In this document: positions 42,481 to 51,866 of the stretch, piece after piece
Position numbering within the stretch: position 1 is the stretch's first letter
Layout of the letters: every line of letters starts with the position of its first letter
Virus record (IMG/VR): IMGVR_UViG_3300046504_000185
Location: 1-59,160 of that record
Origin: a virus
Strand: one strand, 5' to 3'
DNA: 59,160 bases
The notes under the pieces: model-generated
Told to the model about the DNA's origin: nothing
Databases searched by the model: none
The model's input: only the letters and a program-made list of their open reading frames with translations
Program-made: the position numbers and the translations under genes

Positions 42481-43367
42481 TGTTAAGTGAGGTTAAAATA
42501 TTTTTTGAAAACCTCACACACTTTCGACAACTTTTAACTGAGGGTGTTGGTCAGGGTAGTATTGTTGATGCCATTAATAAACATAAAATCGTGCATATTT
42601 ATTATGCAGGCGATGATACAATTTTAAAAGGTTATCGAACAATAAAGCCATACGTATTGGGCAGTTCTAAGTCAAAAGAGGCGGAAACAAAACCTTACAT
42701 GTTATTGAGAGCATGGGAAACTGCAGGTAATTCAGATAGTAAAAAAATGTATTATGACCAAAAAGGAAAGGGACAATATGGTTGGAGATTATTCAGAGTA
42801 GATAAAATCACTTCTTTCTTGCCAACAGGTGAACTTTTCAGTACAGAAAAAAGTAAATTTCCAGACCCTGATGCGTATAATCCCAATGATTCTCAGATGG
42901 GAAGTATTGTTGCTGCCGTTGAAATTGTTGGTGATCAACCAAAAACAAGTGTTAAAGGTAATGTAACTCAGCAACAGGTTCAACCATCGGGTGATACGTC
43001 AGTATTTGCCGGACAGAAAGAAAAATTTCAGAAATTTTCAAACGTTGGCAAAAAACAAAGAGAAGCAACTGCTGATGAAATTGAACATCTTTGGGGAATG
43101 GTAAATCAAATGAGAGCAAGAGGCGCAAAATCAAAATATTTTGTTGTGCAGAATGAACATGGTGACATGATATTAAAAACAGAAAATCAATTACCAAATA
43201 TTGATCCCGATTCAGTTGTTGGAAATCTTAAGGATTTATATAATAAATTAGTAATAGAACCACAACCTGTCGATAACTCATTCTTCAAACAGGTCGAAGG
43301 TAAAATGAGTAAAGATAATATTGCAAAAGAAAATCTCAATAAAAAGGATTTTTTCAAAAATCGATAG
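42480..43367 (+). CDS. WYL-like domain protein (295 aa)
   Basis: Residues about 30-120 (IVHIYYAGDDTILKGYRTIK, PYVLG, YMLLRAWE, GWRLFRVDKITSF) match the pattern of a WYL domain, an SH3-like fold that in bacteria senses ligands in transcription factors of defence and stress systems. There is no HTH here. The C-terminal half has a Gln/Pro/Ser-rich linker and a short helical region. It stops at TAG, the only TAG stop noted in the window. A late, structural or virion-delivered role follows from context only. Confidence 0.65.
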   Translation: MLSEVKIFFENLTHFRQLLTEGVGQGSIVDAINKHKIVHIYYAGDDTILKGYRTIKPYVLGSSKSKEAETKPYMLLRAWETAGNSDSKKMYYDQKGKGQYGWRLFRVDKITSFLPTGELFSTEKSKFPDPDAYNPNDSQMGSIVAAVEIVGDQPKTSVKGNVTQQQVQPSGDTSVFAGQKEKFQKFSNVGKKQREATADEIEHLWGMVNQMRARGAKSKYFVVQNEHGDMILKTENQLPNIDPDSVVGNLKDLYNKLVIEPQPVDNSFFKQVEGKMSKDNIAKENLNKKDFFKNR

Positions 43368-43375
43368 TATTTATA
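43367..43375 (+). promoter_or_regulatory. Late-type motif GTATTTATA
   Basis: 30 nt before the ATG at 43406. It overlaps the end of the previous gene. Confidence 0.6.
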
Positions 43376-43405
43376 AAAAATAATAAAATTTTATAATTTC
43401 AAGTA

Positions 43406-44125
43406 ATGGCAGGAAAAGTTGATTTAAATAAGATAAAAGAAGAAATTGATGTCCGTAAAAAGGAAAGAGGCGTTATGACTGAAAGAGTTCAGGGTGCAAC
43501 ATTGATGCCCAAAGATCAGTTTTTAAATGGTTTAATGACCTCACTTCAAACAGGACAGGATACTGCAGCAACAAATTTAATAAAGTTAGTTGAAAATAAA
43601 ACTGCAGCAAAACACGGAGAAATAGTAAGACATGCTGTAAATGAAACAGTCTTACCGACAACAGTACCAACGGCAAATGTACGTCCAATTCAAGGTGGAA
43701 TACCACTTGAACAAGTAGATATGTCACCTGAAAGAGATGAACAAATGTTTCGTGATCTGGAAGCAAAAAGAAAGAAAACGTTGGCAGAATCAATGAATGA
43801 ATACATTAATGCACCGCATGTTGGTGCTCCAATGTCAAATCAACAAGTTGCTATTCCACCTGCAACAACATATATGAGTAATGGTACAACAAGAGTACCA
43901 ATGCTTAATGAAGCATATCTTGTCGAAAACGTAAATAAGATTGTTCACAATTATCTTGCTGAAAATCTTGGTCCGGTATTCGAAGAGGCAATCAAAAGCA
44001 CAATTATTGAAATGTATGCAGTTGAAAGAATCAAAGAAGTACTGCAAGAAAATCGAGAAATGATAAAGACTGTAGTTATTGAAACAATTAAAGAGATACA
44101 GGCAAGGAGTAAAAAAGCACAGTAA
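43406..44125 (+). CDS. Late-cluster protein of unknown function (239 aa)
   Basis: No known family. A helical N-terminus (VDLNKIKEEIDVRKKERGVM), a Pro/Val-rich middle (about 80-115 and 140-170) and a long C-terminal helix (VNKIVHNYLAENLG to the end) are seen. It has no membrane segment or cysteine cluster. A structural or scaffolding role is possible. Its stop codon lies inside a terminator stem. Confidence 0.65.
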   Translation: MAGKVDLNKIKEEIDVRKKERGVMTERVQGATLMPKDQFLNGLMTSLQTGQDTAATNLIKLVENKTAAKHGEIVRHAVNETVLPTTVPTANVRPIQGGIPLEQVDMSPERDEQMFRDLEAKRKKTLAESMNEYINAPHVGAPMSNQQVAIPPATTYMSNGTTRVPMLNEAYLVENVNKIVHNYLAENLGPVFEEAIKSTIIEMYAVERIKEVLQENREMIKTVVIETIKEIQARSKKAQ

Positions 44126-44140
44126 TCTGTGCTTTCTTTT
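44114..44140 (+). terminator. Terminator overlapping the stop codon of the 43406 gene
   Basis: AAAGCACAG (44114-44122) pairs with CTGTGCTTT (44127-44135), loop TAAT, then a T-rich run. Confidence 0.75.
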
Positions 44141-44153
44141 TATAATCAAGTTT

Positions 44154-44162
44154 GTATTTATT
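44154..44162 (+). promoter_or_regulatory. Late-type motif GTATTTATT
   Basis: 20 nt before the ATG at 44183. Confidence 0.55.
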
Positions 44163-44182
44163 AATAACTTAATATCATCAGT

Positions 44183-47100
44183 ATGACATTTGCCGAATTT
44201 AAAGAGACTTTCTTACCTGAACTACTTAAAATCAAATCATTTAAAGGTAAAATGGACTATGCAAATCAACATTTGCAGAGGATCGGCAGTGGTACTGGCA
44301 GAGTTGTTTATGATATTGATGATGAAAAGATATTGAAATTAGCAAAAAACCCCAAGGGTATTGCACAAAATGAAGCCGAAGCAGGTGCAGGATATTATCG
44401 TGATACACATCATATTGTTGCAGTAGTATTTGATAGTGCCGATGATGATTCATGGTTAATTGCTGAAAAAGCAAAGAAAGTCAATGAAAAAAGAATTATT
44501 GAACTAACAGGCATTCCAAGCCTTAATGACTTGTGGATGTATCTCAAAAATTTTCATTCAAGTAATAACGGCAGAGGAAATATCTTTGGACTAAGTAAAG
44601 ATATTGTTGAACAATTAAATAATAATGAATTTGCACAGGATTTACAGAATTTCGTTGCAGATTATTCACAACAACCCGGAGATTATGGTAGACCAAGCAC
44701 TTATGGAGAAGTTCTTCACGATGGTCAACCATCAATTGTTTTAACCGATTATGGTTTAAATGATGAAGTATATGACACTCATTATAAGCCGAAAAAAGAA
44801 CGCATGTACGAACTCTATAATTTTGCTGATGGTAATGATGATATTCTCGGTGATCTGCCACCACAAGATGCTGTAGATACTCGTCAGGCTATGTGGGGTT
44901 TAATGCCTTATAGTGTTAGTGACGGTGAGGGACAAGAAGTTATAAATGAAAAATTTGTTTCATTTATTAATAATACTAACAAATATCCTACAAGAAGAAT
45001 ATTGCCAAGTACTCCATCCTTAATGGATGAATTTCACAATGTCGTAAATAATCTTAATGAAGTACTTGAAAAGGTCAGTGATAAAAAGAAATTTTATAAT
45101 AATTTATTAGAACTTCAAGATTATTTGATCCGAGGTAAATTCTATGATAGAGAACCATTACAAAAAGAAATGATTGAATTGGATGAAACCAATACACCAA
45201 AACTTAAACCAATGCAATTAGATAAAAACTATAGTAATGGTGTTGCAGAAAAAGTTGCGCAAAAATTAAATCTTGGTGCACCACAATATCTTGGTGGTGG
45301 CGGTTTTGGATATGCGTATTTAATTAATGGGAATAAGGTATTAAAAATAACAACAGATGTATCTGAAGTTGATGCAGGTCTGAAGATCAAAAGAGCAAAA
45401 CCTCAAGCACTTGTGGCTGTTTATAATATATATAAAATAGTTGATGCTGAAAATAATACCTCAACATATGCTCTCATTGAAGAACATATTGCCAATAAAC
45501 CAATAGATGAATTTTTTAAATATGTTTCGATTTTAAATGAAATCCAACCCGAACCCAATATATATGGAAATCTTATGATAATGTTAAGAAAAAAGAAACT
45601 TGATGAATATCAGGAATTAAGTCAAAAGATTTTAACCGAAAATCCAAATGCAGACATACCTCAGTCTGATAGACAAAAGGCATATAATTTTATGATGGGA
45701 TTTCTTGAAATCAAAAAAGAATTGATGCAACTTCAAATCAAATCTGACGATTATAGTAATTTAGAGAATGTGGGTTATAAAGATGGTATTTTAACATACT
45801 TTGATATTGGTGGTAGTTTTAATATAATGCAAGAACCACAACTTCCACCGGAAAATCGAATTGATTTACCGGAAGATGGTTCAGCAAGATTTTCAACCGT
45901 TGATTCTATTGGTAGAGATAATTTTCCTGCATATAATAATACAGATGATGGTTCTCCATTAACTGATCCTAATCTTCCTGTGAATATTTTTGCAGAAGAT
46001 TTGGAATATAATCATGTAGCAGGCGATGCAACACAAGATAAATTCCAGATCACTGAAAGAAAAATGTCTTATATGCCAGGTAGTCAAGCCGTTGAAGTTA
46101 AGAAAAAATGTAGATTGGCAGGTCTTGGCAATACTTCAACTGCTTGTAATCAGGGTGATATTAGCAATTTGAATTTCAAATCAATTGATGAAACTGCAGA
46201 TGTTAATATACCGGGTAAATTAAATGGATATGATTCACTTAAAATAATAGATGGAGATCAAGTTGTGGGTGAAGTTGGTATTATGGATAGGGGAGTTCAG
46301 GGCGGTAATCATTATATTGCTATTGATAAAATTTTTATCGATAAAAATTTCAGAGGTAATGGTTATGCTAATGATGCAATGAATTTAATTTTTGATTATG
46401 CTGATAAAAATAATATAATTGTTACATTAACTCCTGATAATATGTGGGGTGCAAGTGTACCTAAACTAAAAGCATGGTATAAATCAATAGGTTTTGTTGA
46501 AAATAAAGGCAAGAAAAAGGATTTTCAGACCATGCAGTTAATGTATAGATTGCCAAAGGGTCGTGTTAATGAAGAAATTGATGCGAGTGAAGCATATTGG
46601 GATTCAGGAGTAGTACGTACTATGATTCAAGGTAGAAAAGATGTTGGATTACTTGCATCTAAGTTATATCCTGATCTTTATAGTATTGCAGAAAAATATA
46701 ATTTCGGTTTGATTCCAATAAAACAAAGTGATCATAATTTAGATATGAATATTGTCTATCGCAAAACTCCAAGAGGCGAAGCCAATGCAAAGAAATTAGA
46801 ACAAATTATGATTAGTCATGGTGGATATGTTCAAGATAAAACACCTGAAGAAGCACGTGAAATTGGAAAATTATTGGATTATAGTGATGATTCAATTCAG
46901 CAATTCATAGACAGGATATACAAAAATGCTCCGAAAGCACCAGAGTATGCAGATTATCAAGAACTTAATGAACAAACCATTAAGGACTTTGAAAGTCAAA
47001 TTCATAAAGATAATAATACACATGAATTAGATAAATTTCATTTGTATGATCAGGATGATTTTAAAGTATATGCAGTTAATGGTGAAGCAGTACGTGACAA

Positions 47101-49285
47101 TGGTTTTGATGAATGGGTTGATGGCGGTCATCATTATGTTGATGCCGATGAAAAGCCTGAAGATCAGAAGTACGCCAAGTTCATACCTGAAGATGAAATA
47201 TGGGTTGATGATGTATTCTTAATTAAACCTAATGATCTTGCTGCAATATTATTGCATGAAAGACTTGAAAGATTTCTCATGAAGTATTATGGTTTGAAAT
47301 ATGAAAATGCGCATACCAATTTTGCTAATCCTGCAGAAGTTATTTTCAGAAAAAAAACAAAAGATGGTTTCGATGCTGATGTAAGTGATAAAATTTACAA
47401 TATATTTGTAAATAAATTTGCGAAGAAGCATAGCATGAAAAAAAAACTTAACGAATCACTAAGTGAAGCACAAATAATGTCATTACAAGACCTGCCATTT
47501 AATAAAGAAATTGAACAACTTGGTGGTAAAATCTATAGTGTAGGTGGTGCAGTTAGGGATGAATTTTTAGGAAAAGAATCTAAAGATTTGGATGTACTCA
47601 TTACAGGTGTTCCTATGGATCAACTTGAACAAGTACTTAGTAAGTATGGTCGTGTAGATGCTGTTGGCAAATCATTTGGAGTATTGAAATTTAAACCAGA
47701 AGGTGCAACAGAACAAATAGATATTGCAATTCCACGTACCGAAAAACCTTCAGGTGCAGGTGGTCATCAAGGTTTTGATGTGACTTCAGATCATGCTTTG
47801 CCAATTGAAAAAGATTTGGAACGTAGGGATTTTACTATTAATGCTATTGCAAGGGATGCCGAAGGTAATCTTGTTGATCCTTTTGGCGGTACGAAAGATT
47901 TAAAAGACAAAATTATTCGCATGGCTAATCCTGAAGCATTTACTGATGATCCTCTGAGAATGTTACGTGCTGTGCAATTCGCAAGTCGTTTCGGATTTAC
48001 GATTGAACCCGTAACTATGAAAATGATTCAAGAAACTGCAGAAAGAATTAAAGAAATTCCTGCTGAAAGAATTCTGACTGAATTAGATAAAATACTTAAT
48101 AAAGGCGACATGCGTGTTGGTGCACAACTATTGAAAGACACGGGTTTATTTCAACAAATTTTTGGATTTGATTTAGAACAATCAACAATTGATCGAACAC
48201 CTTTTGAAAGTATAAAAACAATGGGTGAATTTATATATCTGTTAACTAAATTAGTACCAAATCCATCAGCATTTTATAAAACTAATTTAAGGGGAGATAT
48301 AGATACCTTTAAAGAAATAAAAGCACTTGAAATGGCATTTAGTAATGCTGATATAAGTAATCCGATCATGGCAAGATCAATTGCATCGAACATGTATTTG
48401 ACTTCACCAAAGACTTTGGAAAGTCAAATCATACCTGAAGAAATTAAAACTGCATCACAGGAATTATTAAGTGGCAGATATCCAAAATCAATTAATGATC
48501 TTACAGTAAATGGTAATGATCTTATGGCATTGGGTTTACAAGGCAAAGAGATTGGCGATACACTAAAAACAATGCTTTTAAAAATTTATTCTGATCAAAT
48601 TAAGAATGATAAAAAAGAATTATTATCTTTAGTGCCGAAAAAAACTGATATTAATGAATTATATGATTATCCTAAATTACGTCCGGAAGAAATAGATACT
48701 TGGACTATAAATGGTCAGAAAGTTAAATTAAGTTTTTTCATTGAAAAATATGATATTTGGAATCAAGGAGTAATTCATGATCCTTCAAAACAATCAGTAT
48801 TAAGATTTTTAGAGGATGAATTTCCGGAATTTTTAGAAGATGAACATTTAAAAAAAGAATTACTTTGGGAATTAACTAATAGAGAATTACTTGATGAAGA
48901 TGATATGAGAAGAGTTTTATATAGTGCCGTTGTTCTTGATAGTGGTGCAAGATTCAGATTAGTTGAAAGGTTTAAAAAATATATTCCGGAAAACTATGAA
49001 ATTATTGCGCATCATATGACAATAAATATGGGTAAGATTGATCCCGAATATGAAAAATATTTGGGAATGTCAGTAGAATTAACTGTTGAAGATATTGCAA
49101 TAGACGATAAAGTAGTTGCAGTTGGCGTAAGTGGTTTTGGAACTAAAAATGCCAAAGCACATATTACTTTGGCAGTAAATACACTTGGTGGTGGAAAACC
49201 AAAAGATTCAAATAATTTAGTAAATTGGCAGAAAATAAGACGACCACTATTAATCAGTGGAAAAGTAACTGAAGTAACCAATTAA
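44183..49285 (+). CDS. 1700-residue multidomain protein: two kinase-like folds, GNAT, CCA-adding enzyme, 2H phosphoesterase-like end
   Basis: Domains in order: a kinase-like fold (GSGTG loop at 35-39, Lys52, DYG at Asp189); a second one (GGGGFG at about 371, Lys388, DIGG at Asp541); a GNAT acetyltransferase (about 690-795, RGNGYA at 724); an unrecognised segment with HERLERFLM and YENAH (about 1020-1060); a full class II CCA-adding/poly(A) polymerase-type enzyme (about 1100-1490: GGAVRD at 1121, DLD at 1135-1137, RRDF at 1214, NGNDLMALGL in the C-terminal domain); and a 2H-type end with HHMT (1610-1613) and HIT (1660-1662). Neither kinase-like fold has an obvious HRD loop. Together the C-terminal third suggests tRNA end repair. 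Late expression suggests the protein may be packaged and injected. No proteolytic cleavage sites can be assigned. Confidence 0.8.
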   Translation: MTFAEFKETFLPELLKIKSFKGKMDYANQHLQRIGSGTGRVVYDIDDEKILKLAKNPKGIAQNEAEAGAGYYRDTHHIVAVVFDSADDDSWLIAEKAKKVNEKRIIELTGIPSLNDLWMYLKNFHSSNNGRGNIFGLSKDIVEQLNNNEFAQDLQNFVADYSQQPGDYGRPSTYGEVLHDGQPSIVLTDYGLNDEVYDTHYKPKKERMYELYNFADGNDDILGDLPPQDAVDTRQAMWGLMPYSVSDGEGQEVINEKFVSFINNTNKYPTRRILPSTPSLMDEFHNVVNNLNEVLEKVSDKKKFYNNLLELQDYLIRGKFYDREPLQKEMIELDETNTPKLKPMQLDKNYSNGVAEKVAQKLNLGAPQYLGGGGFGYAYLINGNKVLKITTDVSEVDAGLKIKRAKPQALVAVYNIYKIVDAENNTSTYALIEEHIANKPIDEFFKYVSILNEIQPEPNIYGNLMIMLRKKKLDEYQELSQKILTENPNADIPQSDRQKAYNFMMGFLEIKKELMQLQIKSDDYSNLENVGYKDGILTYFDIGGSFNIMQEPQLPPENRIDLPEDGSARFSTVDSIGRDNFPAYNNTDDGSPLTDPNLPVNIFAEDLEYNHVAGDATQDKFQITERKMSYMPGSQAVEVKKKCRLAGLGNTSTACNQGDISNLNFKSIDETADVNIPGKLNGYDSLKIIDGDQVVGEVGIMDRGVQGGNHYIAIDKIFIDKNFRGNGYANDAMNLIFDYADKNNIIVTLTPDNMWGASVPKLKAWYKSIGFVENKGKKKDFQTMQLMYRLPKGRVNEEIDASEAYWDSGVVRTMIQGRKDVGLLASKLYPDLYSIAEKYNFGLIPIKQSDHNLDMNIVYRKTPRGEANAKKLEQIMISHGGYVQDKTPEEAREIGKLLDYSDDSIQQFIDRIYKNAPKAPEYADYQELNEQTIKDFESQIHKDNNTHELDKFHLYDQDDFKVYAVNGEAVRDNGFDEWVDGGHHYVDADEKPEDQKYAKFIPEDEIWVDDVFLIKPNDLAAILLHERLERFLMKYYGLKYENAHTNFANPAEVIFRKKTKDGFDADVSDKIYNIFVNKFAKKHSMKKKLNESLSEAQIMSLQDLPFNKEIEQLGGKIYSVGGAVRDEFLGKESKDLDVLITGVPMDQLEQVLSKYGRVDAVGKSFGVLKFKPEGATEQIDIAIPRTEKPSGAGGHQGFDVTSDHALPIEKDLERRDFTINAIARDAEGNLVDPFGGTKDLKDKIIRMANPEAFTDDPLRMLRAVQFASRFGFTIEPVTMKMIQETAERIKEIPAERILTELDKILNKGDMRVGAQLLKDTGLFQQIFGFDLEQSTIDRTPFESIKTMGEFIYLLTKLVPNPSAFYKTNLRGDIDTFKEIKALEMAFSNADISNPIMARSIASNMYLTSPKTLESQIIPEEIKTASQELLSGRYPKSINDLTVNGNDLMALGLQGKEIGDTLKTMLLKIYSDQIKNDKKELLSLVPKKTDINELYDYPKLRPEEIDTWTINGQKVKLSFFIEKYDIWNQGVIHDPSKQSVLRFLEDEFPEFLEDEHLKKELLWELTNRELLDEDDMRRVLYSAVVLDSGARFRLVERFKKYIPENYEIIAHHMTINMGKIDPEYEKYLGMSVELTVEDIAIDDKVVAVGVSGFGTKNAKAHITLAVNTLGGGKPKDSNNLVNWQKIRRPLLISGKVTEVTN

Positions 49286-49295
49286 ACATATTAAA

Positions 49296-49964
49296 ATGAT
49301 TGAATTTAATAATAATAAATTTAAAATATTTGGTGATTTTCTTGAAGATGTGACATTGGATGAATTGTTGGAAAAAAATTCATTAACATATAATGATAAT
49401 AAGAAAGGAAAAAAAAATAAAAAGTGGGATTTAGTTTCTTTAAAAATCATTTGGTGCGGCATCGATCCCAAAATGGTATTAAGAACAAAATTTGAGGTTA
49501 AAGGGGATTATATTTCAGCAGGAAGTAATAGAGTATGGATTGAAGTGTTTGGGCATGATGGTAATTCAGGATTAAGTACTACTGAAGCAGATTGGTGGAT
49601 AATTATAACCGGATTTGAAAGAATATGGATAAAACCATTTGAAATTTATCGTTTTATTGAAACACATCCAGAGGCACATAATGGACGTGAACCAGAACTT
49701 GGAAGTGGCGATGATTATATTAAGTTTGTATATAAATTAAATAGAAAAATTTTATGTCCATATATTTATAGTTTAAATGATAAGAAAAAAGCATTTATTA
49801 CAATGATTCCAGAAAATAATCCGTTATTTTGGTTTAATTGCTTGCCCTTAAATCCTGATATGAAAAAATGTATTGAGGGAGCATTAATAAGAGCAAAGGA
49901 ACTTGGATATGATGTTTCTAAATATAATGTAGAATACGATGGTAAAGAGATTAGCAGTATTTGA
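49296..49964 (+). CDS. Protein of unknown function (222 aa)
   Basis: No family recognised. It is rich in aromatic residues (WIEVFGHDG, ADWWIIITGFERIWI) and looks like a globular alpha/beta protein. It starts 10 nt after the multidomain gene and its end overlaps the HAD_SAK gene by 26 nt, so the three are probably translated from one transcript. It ends with TGA inside the next gene's FDFDG motif. Confidence 0.7.
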   Translation: MIEFNNNKFKIFGDFLEDVTLDELLEKNSLTYNDNKKGKKNKKWDLVSLKIIWCGIDPKMVLRTKFEVKGDYISAGSNRVWIEVFGHDGNSGLSTTEADWWIIITGFERIWIKPFEIYRFIETHPEAHNGREPELGSGDDYIKFVYKLNRKILCPYIYSLNDKKKAFITMIPENNPLFWFNCLPLNPDMKKCIEGALIRAKELGYDVSKYNVEYDGKEISSI

Positions 49965-50505
49965 TTTTGATGGAACACTTATAGATTCTCCCGAAAAAGA
50001 ACAAGGGAAGGTTCAATGGTCAGAGAAAAAGGGTGAACCATTTAAATATCAGGGATGGTGGGGCAGACCTGAGAGTTTGGACTTGGACGTTTTTGATATT
50101 AAACCATTTTCAAGTGTGTTGAATCAATTAAAAAAAGAAGCATCAACACCAGATACTGTTGTTTTAGTTCTTACTTCAAGAATGGAAAAATTACGTCCGC
50201 AGGTTGAAGCAGTCCTTAATGTTAATCATATTACTGATCTCATTAGTAAAATCGATATGAAACGTGCTGAAGGCAATAAGGGTATAAAAGTATTGCGTTA
50301 TGTTAATGCGTATCCGGATTTGGAAGAAATAAATGTTTATGAAGACCGTGATACGGATATTCAGGCATATGAAGCCATTAGAAATAAAATTCCTGAAGGA
50401 ATAACGTTTAATATTTATCTGGCAGTAAATGGTAAAATATCTTTGCTTGAAGCAGAAAGCAAGTTATTGAATATTATCAACGAAGAAATTCAAAAATTTA
50501 TTTAA
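49939..50505 (+). CDS. HAD-superfamily phosphatase of the Swiss Army Knife RNA-repair type (HAD_SAK)
   Basis: The motif FDFDGTLIDSP (from residue 8) is HAD motif I with both catalytic aspartates. It is followed at about residue 35 by KYQGWWGRPESL, the GWW signature of the HAD_SAK family. LVLTSRME is motif II and VYEDRDTD is motif IV. Family members are named for predicted roles in RNA repair, where a phosphatase would act on RNA ends. At 188 residues it is a single domain. It overlaps the preceding gene by 26 nt, with this ATG needed to keep motif I. The nearby CCA-adding/2H protein supports an RNA-end role by association. Confidence 0.75.
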   Translation: MVKRLAVFDFDGTLIDSPEKEQGKVQWSEKKGEPFKYQGWWGRPESLDLDVFDIKPFSSVLNQLKKEASTPDTVVLVLTSRMEKLRPQVEAVLNVNHITDLISKIDMKRAEGNKGIKVLRYVNAYPDLEEINVYEDRDTDIQAYEAIRNKIPEGITFNIYLAVNGKISLLEAESKLLNIINEEIQKFI

Positions 50506-50507
50506 CC

Positions 50508-50516
50508 GTATTTATA
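50508..50516 (+). promoter_or_regulatory. Late-type motif GTATTTATA
   Basis: 14 nt before the ATG at 50531. Confidence 0.6.
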
Positions 50517-50530
50517 GTAAAATTTAGACT

Positions 50531-51361
50531 ATGATCGACATGAGACATAAACCATATTTTCTTCCACAAGTTACTGCACCTGCTGATGCGGTTGTAAAAA
50601 AACTTGATGAAGAAGATGTTGATTATGAGTATATGCAGGTCGATCCGAATAAATTAAATGCTTCTCAGGGTTTTACTTTCAGTGATGATGTTGGAAAAGC
50701 AGAAGTTGATGATATGAATCCTATTTGGATTGACAAAGATATGAATGTACTTGATGGTCATCATAGATGGGTAAAGGCGATGCTCGATGGCGTTCCCTTA
50801 AAGGCAGTTCAGATTGACATGAATTCAAAAGATGCTTGTAGATTACTGAACAAAATACAGGATATTTATGAATATGAACAACAGCAACAATTGGAAGAAG
50901 TAGAGGCACAAGATGCAATTAATGCCAATAATGAAAGGAATGGCGGTGTGAGTTATAGTGAATTCCTGAAATCATTGGAAGAAAATAATGCTGCAGTACA
51001 GGCAGAAAAACCAACTAAGAATAGTAAACAGATTATTGGATATCGTAAAGAACCTCTGAAAGAAAATTCGGTTATTGGTAATTTTTTTACACTCAAACCA
51101 ATTGAAGGATTTGATAAATATCAGATTGATTTTGAAAATTTATTGGATACAAATGATTTGGGTGTGGAGTACAAAGATACTCAAAACCCTGTTGATATTA
51201 TTTCTAAGATATGGTTTCCAAATATAAACTTCGAAAAATTAAGTGAACAGTATGATATACCTTCTCTTAATTTAAAAAATAAAGCCATTGCCGAAAGAGC
51301 ACAAACACTTGGTTATGACGGCATTAAATACGGCAATACATTAATTCAAGGACTTAAATAA
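50531..51361 (+). CDS. ParB/sulfiredoxin-fold domain protein (276 aa)
   Basis: Residues about 35-105 (EYMQVDPNKLNASQG, then PIWIDKDMNVLDGHHRWVKA) match the ParB N-terminal-like domain, with GHHR at about 76-79 as the conserved phosphate or nucleotide-binding motif. Family members bind CTP, act as nucleases or modify substrates. Which applies here is unknown. A Gln/Glu-rich helical linker follows, then a second globular part (about 185-276, ending ERAQTLGYDGIKYGNTLI), a pattern reminiscent of phage ADP-ribosyltransferase- or peptidase-type tails but not assigned. Confidence 0.65.
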   Translation: MIDMRHKPYFLPQVTAPADAVVKKLDEEDVDYEYMQVDPNKLNASQGFTFSDDVGKAEVDDMNPIWIDKDMNVLDGHHRWVKAMLDGVPLKAVQIDMNSKDACRLLNKIQDIYEYEQQQQLEEVEAQDAINANNERNGGVSYSEFLKSLEENNAAVQAEKPTKNSKQIIGYRKEPLKENSVIGNFFTLKPIEGFDKYQIDFENLLDTNDLGVEYKDTQNPVDIISKIWFPNINFEKLSEQYDIPSLNLKNKAIAERAQTLGYDGIKYGNTLIQGLK

Positions 51362-51369
51362 TTTAAATT

Positions 51370-51729
51370 ATGAATACTTATAAAATAACAAATGTGACAA
51401 ATACTGCAGGTAAACGTGATCCAATGTTCAACTCAGTATTAAATATTGATTACGTTGATGCTATGATGAAAAAAACCATAACAATTAAACCAGGCGAAAT
51501 GATATATTTACAAATATCTACATTGCCATTATCAGTTCATAGACTAAGGGTAAAAAAACTAATTAATGTTGTTGAAATCAGTCGAAGTGAATTGAAAAAT
51601 GCTATAGATGCAAGCAACAAACGTAAACTAAATAAAGAAGTTCCTGTTGAAGTAGTAGAAACTGTTGAAGAAGTGAAAACAACACAATCTAAAAGAAAGA
51701 CGAAAAAGGAAACAACTGATGCTGAATAA
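51370..51729 (+). CDS. Small late protein (119 aa)
   Basis: No family assigned. The first 75 residues look like beta-rich small-domain sequence (YKITNVTNTAGKRDP, KTITIKPGEMIYLQI), as in small phage structural proteins. The end is Lys/Glu/Thr-rich and probably disordered. It lies 8 nt after the ParB-like gene and is followed by a terminator. Confidence 0.65.
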   Translation: MNTYKITNVTNTAGKRDPMFNSVLNIDYVDAMMKKTITIKPGEMIYLQISTLPLSVHRLRVKKLINVVEISRSELKNAIDASNKRKLNKEVPVEVVETVEEVKTTQSKRKTKKETTDAE

Positions 51730-51752
51730 TATAATACTATATTGATTCAATG

Positions 51753-51777
51753 AAGCCAACAAATGTTGGCTTTTTTT
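51753..51777 (+). terminator. Rho-independent terminator
   Basis: AAGCCAAC-AAAT-GTTGGCTT (51753-51772) followed by seven T. Confidence 0.9.
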
Positions 51778-51819
51778 ATAAAAAGTCTTTCATCTTTGCT
51801 GATTTTCAGTTATTTTTAC

Positions 51820-51828
51820 GTATTTATA
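51820..51828 (+). promoter_or_regulatory. Late-type motif GTATTTATA
   Basis: 38 nt before the ATG at 51867. Confidence 0.6.
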
Positions 51829-51866
51829 ATTAATTACATTATTTTATAATATTTTATAGACAGAGT

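Noticed and set aside
51788-51799. Host-type promoter (CATCTTTG) before the intein-containing gene
   Set aside because: The -7 element lacks the leading TA. The late-type motif at 51820 is better placed.
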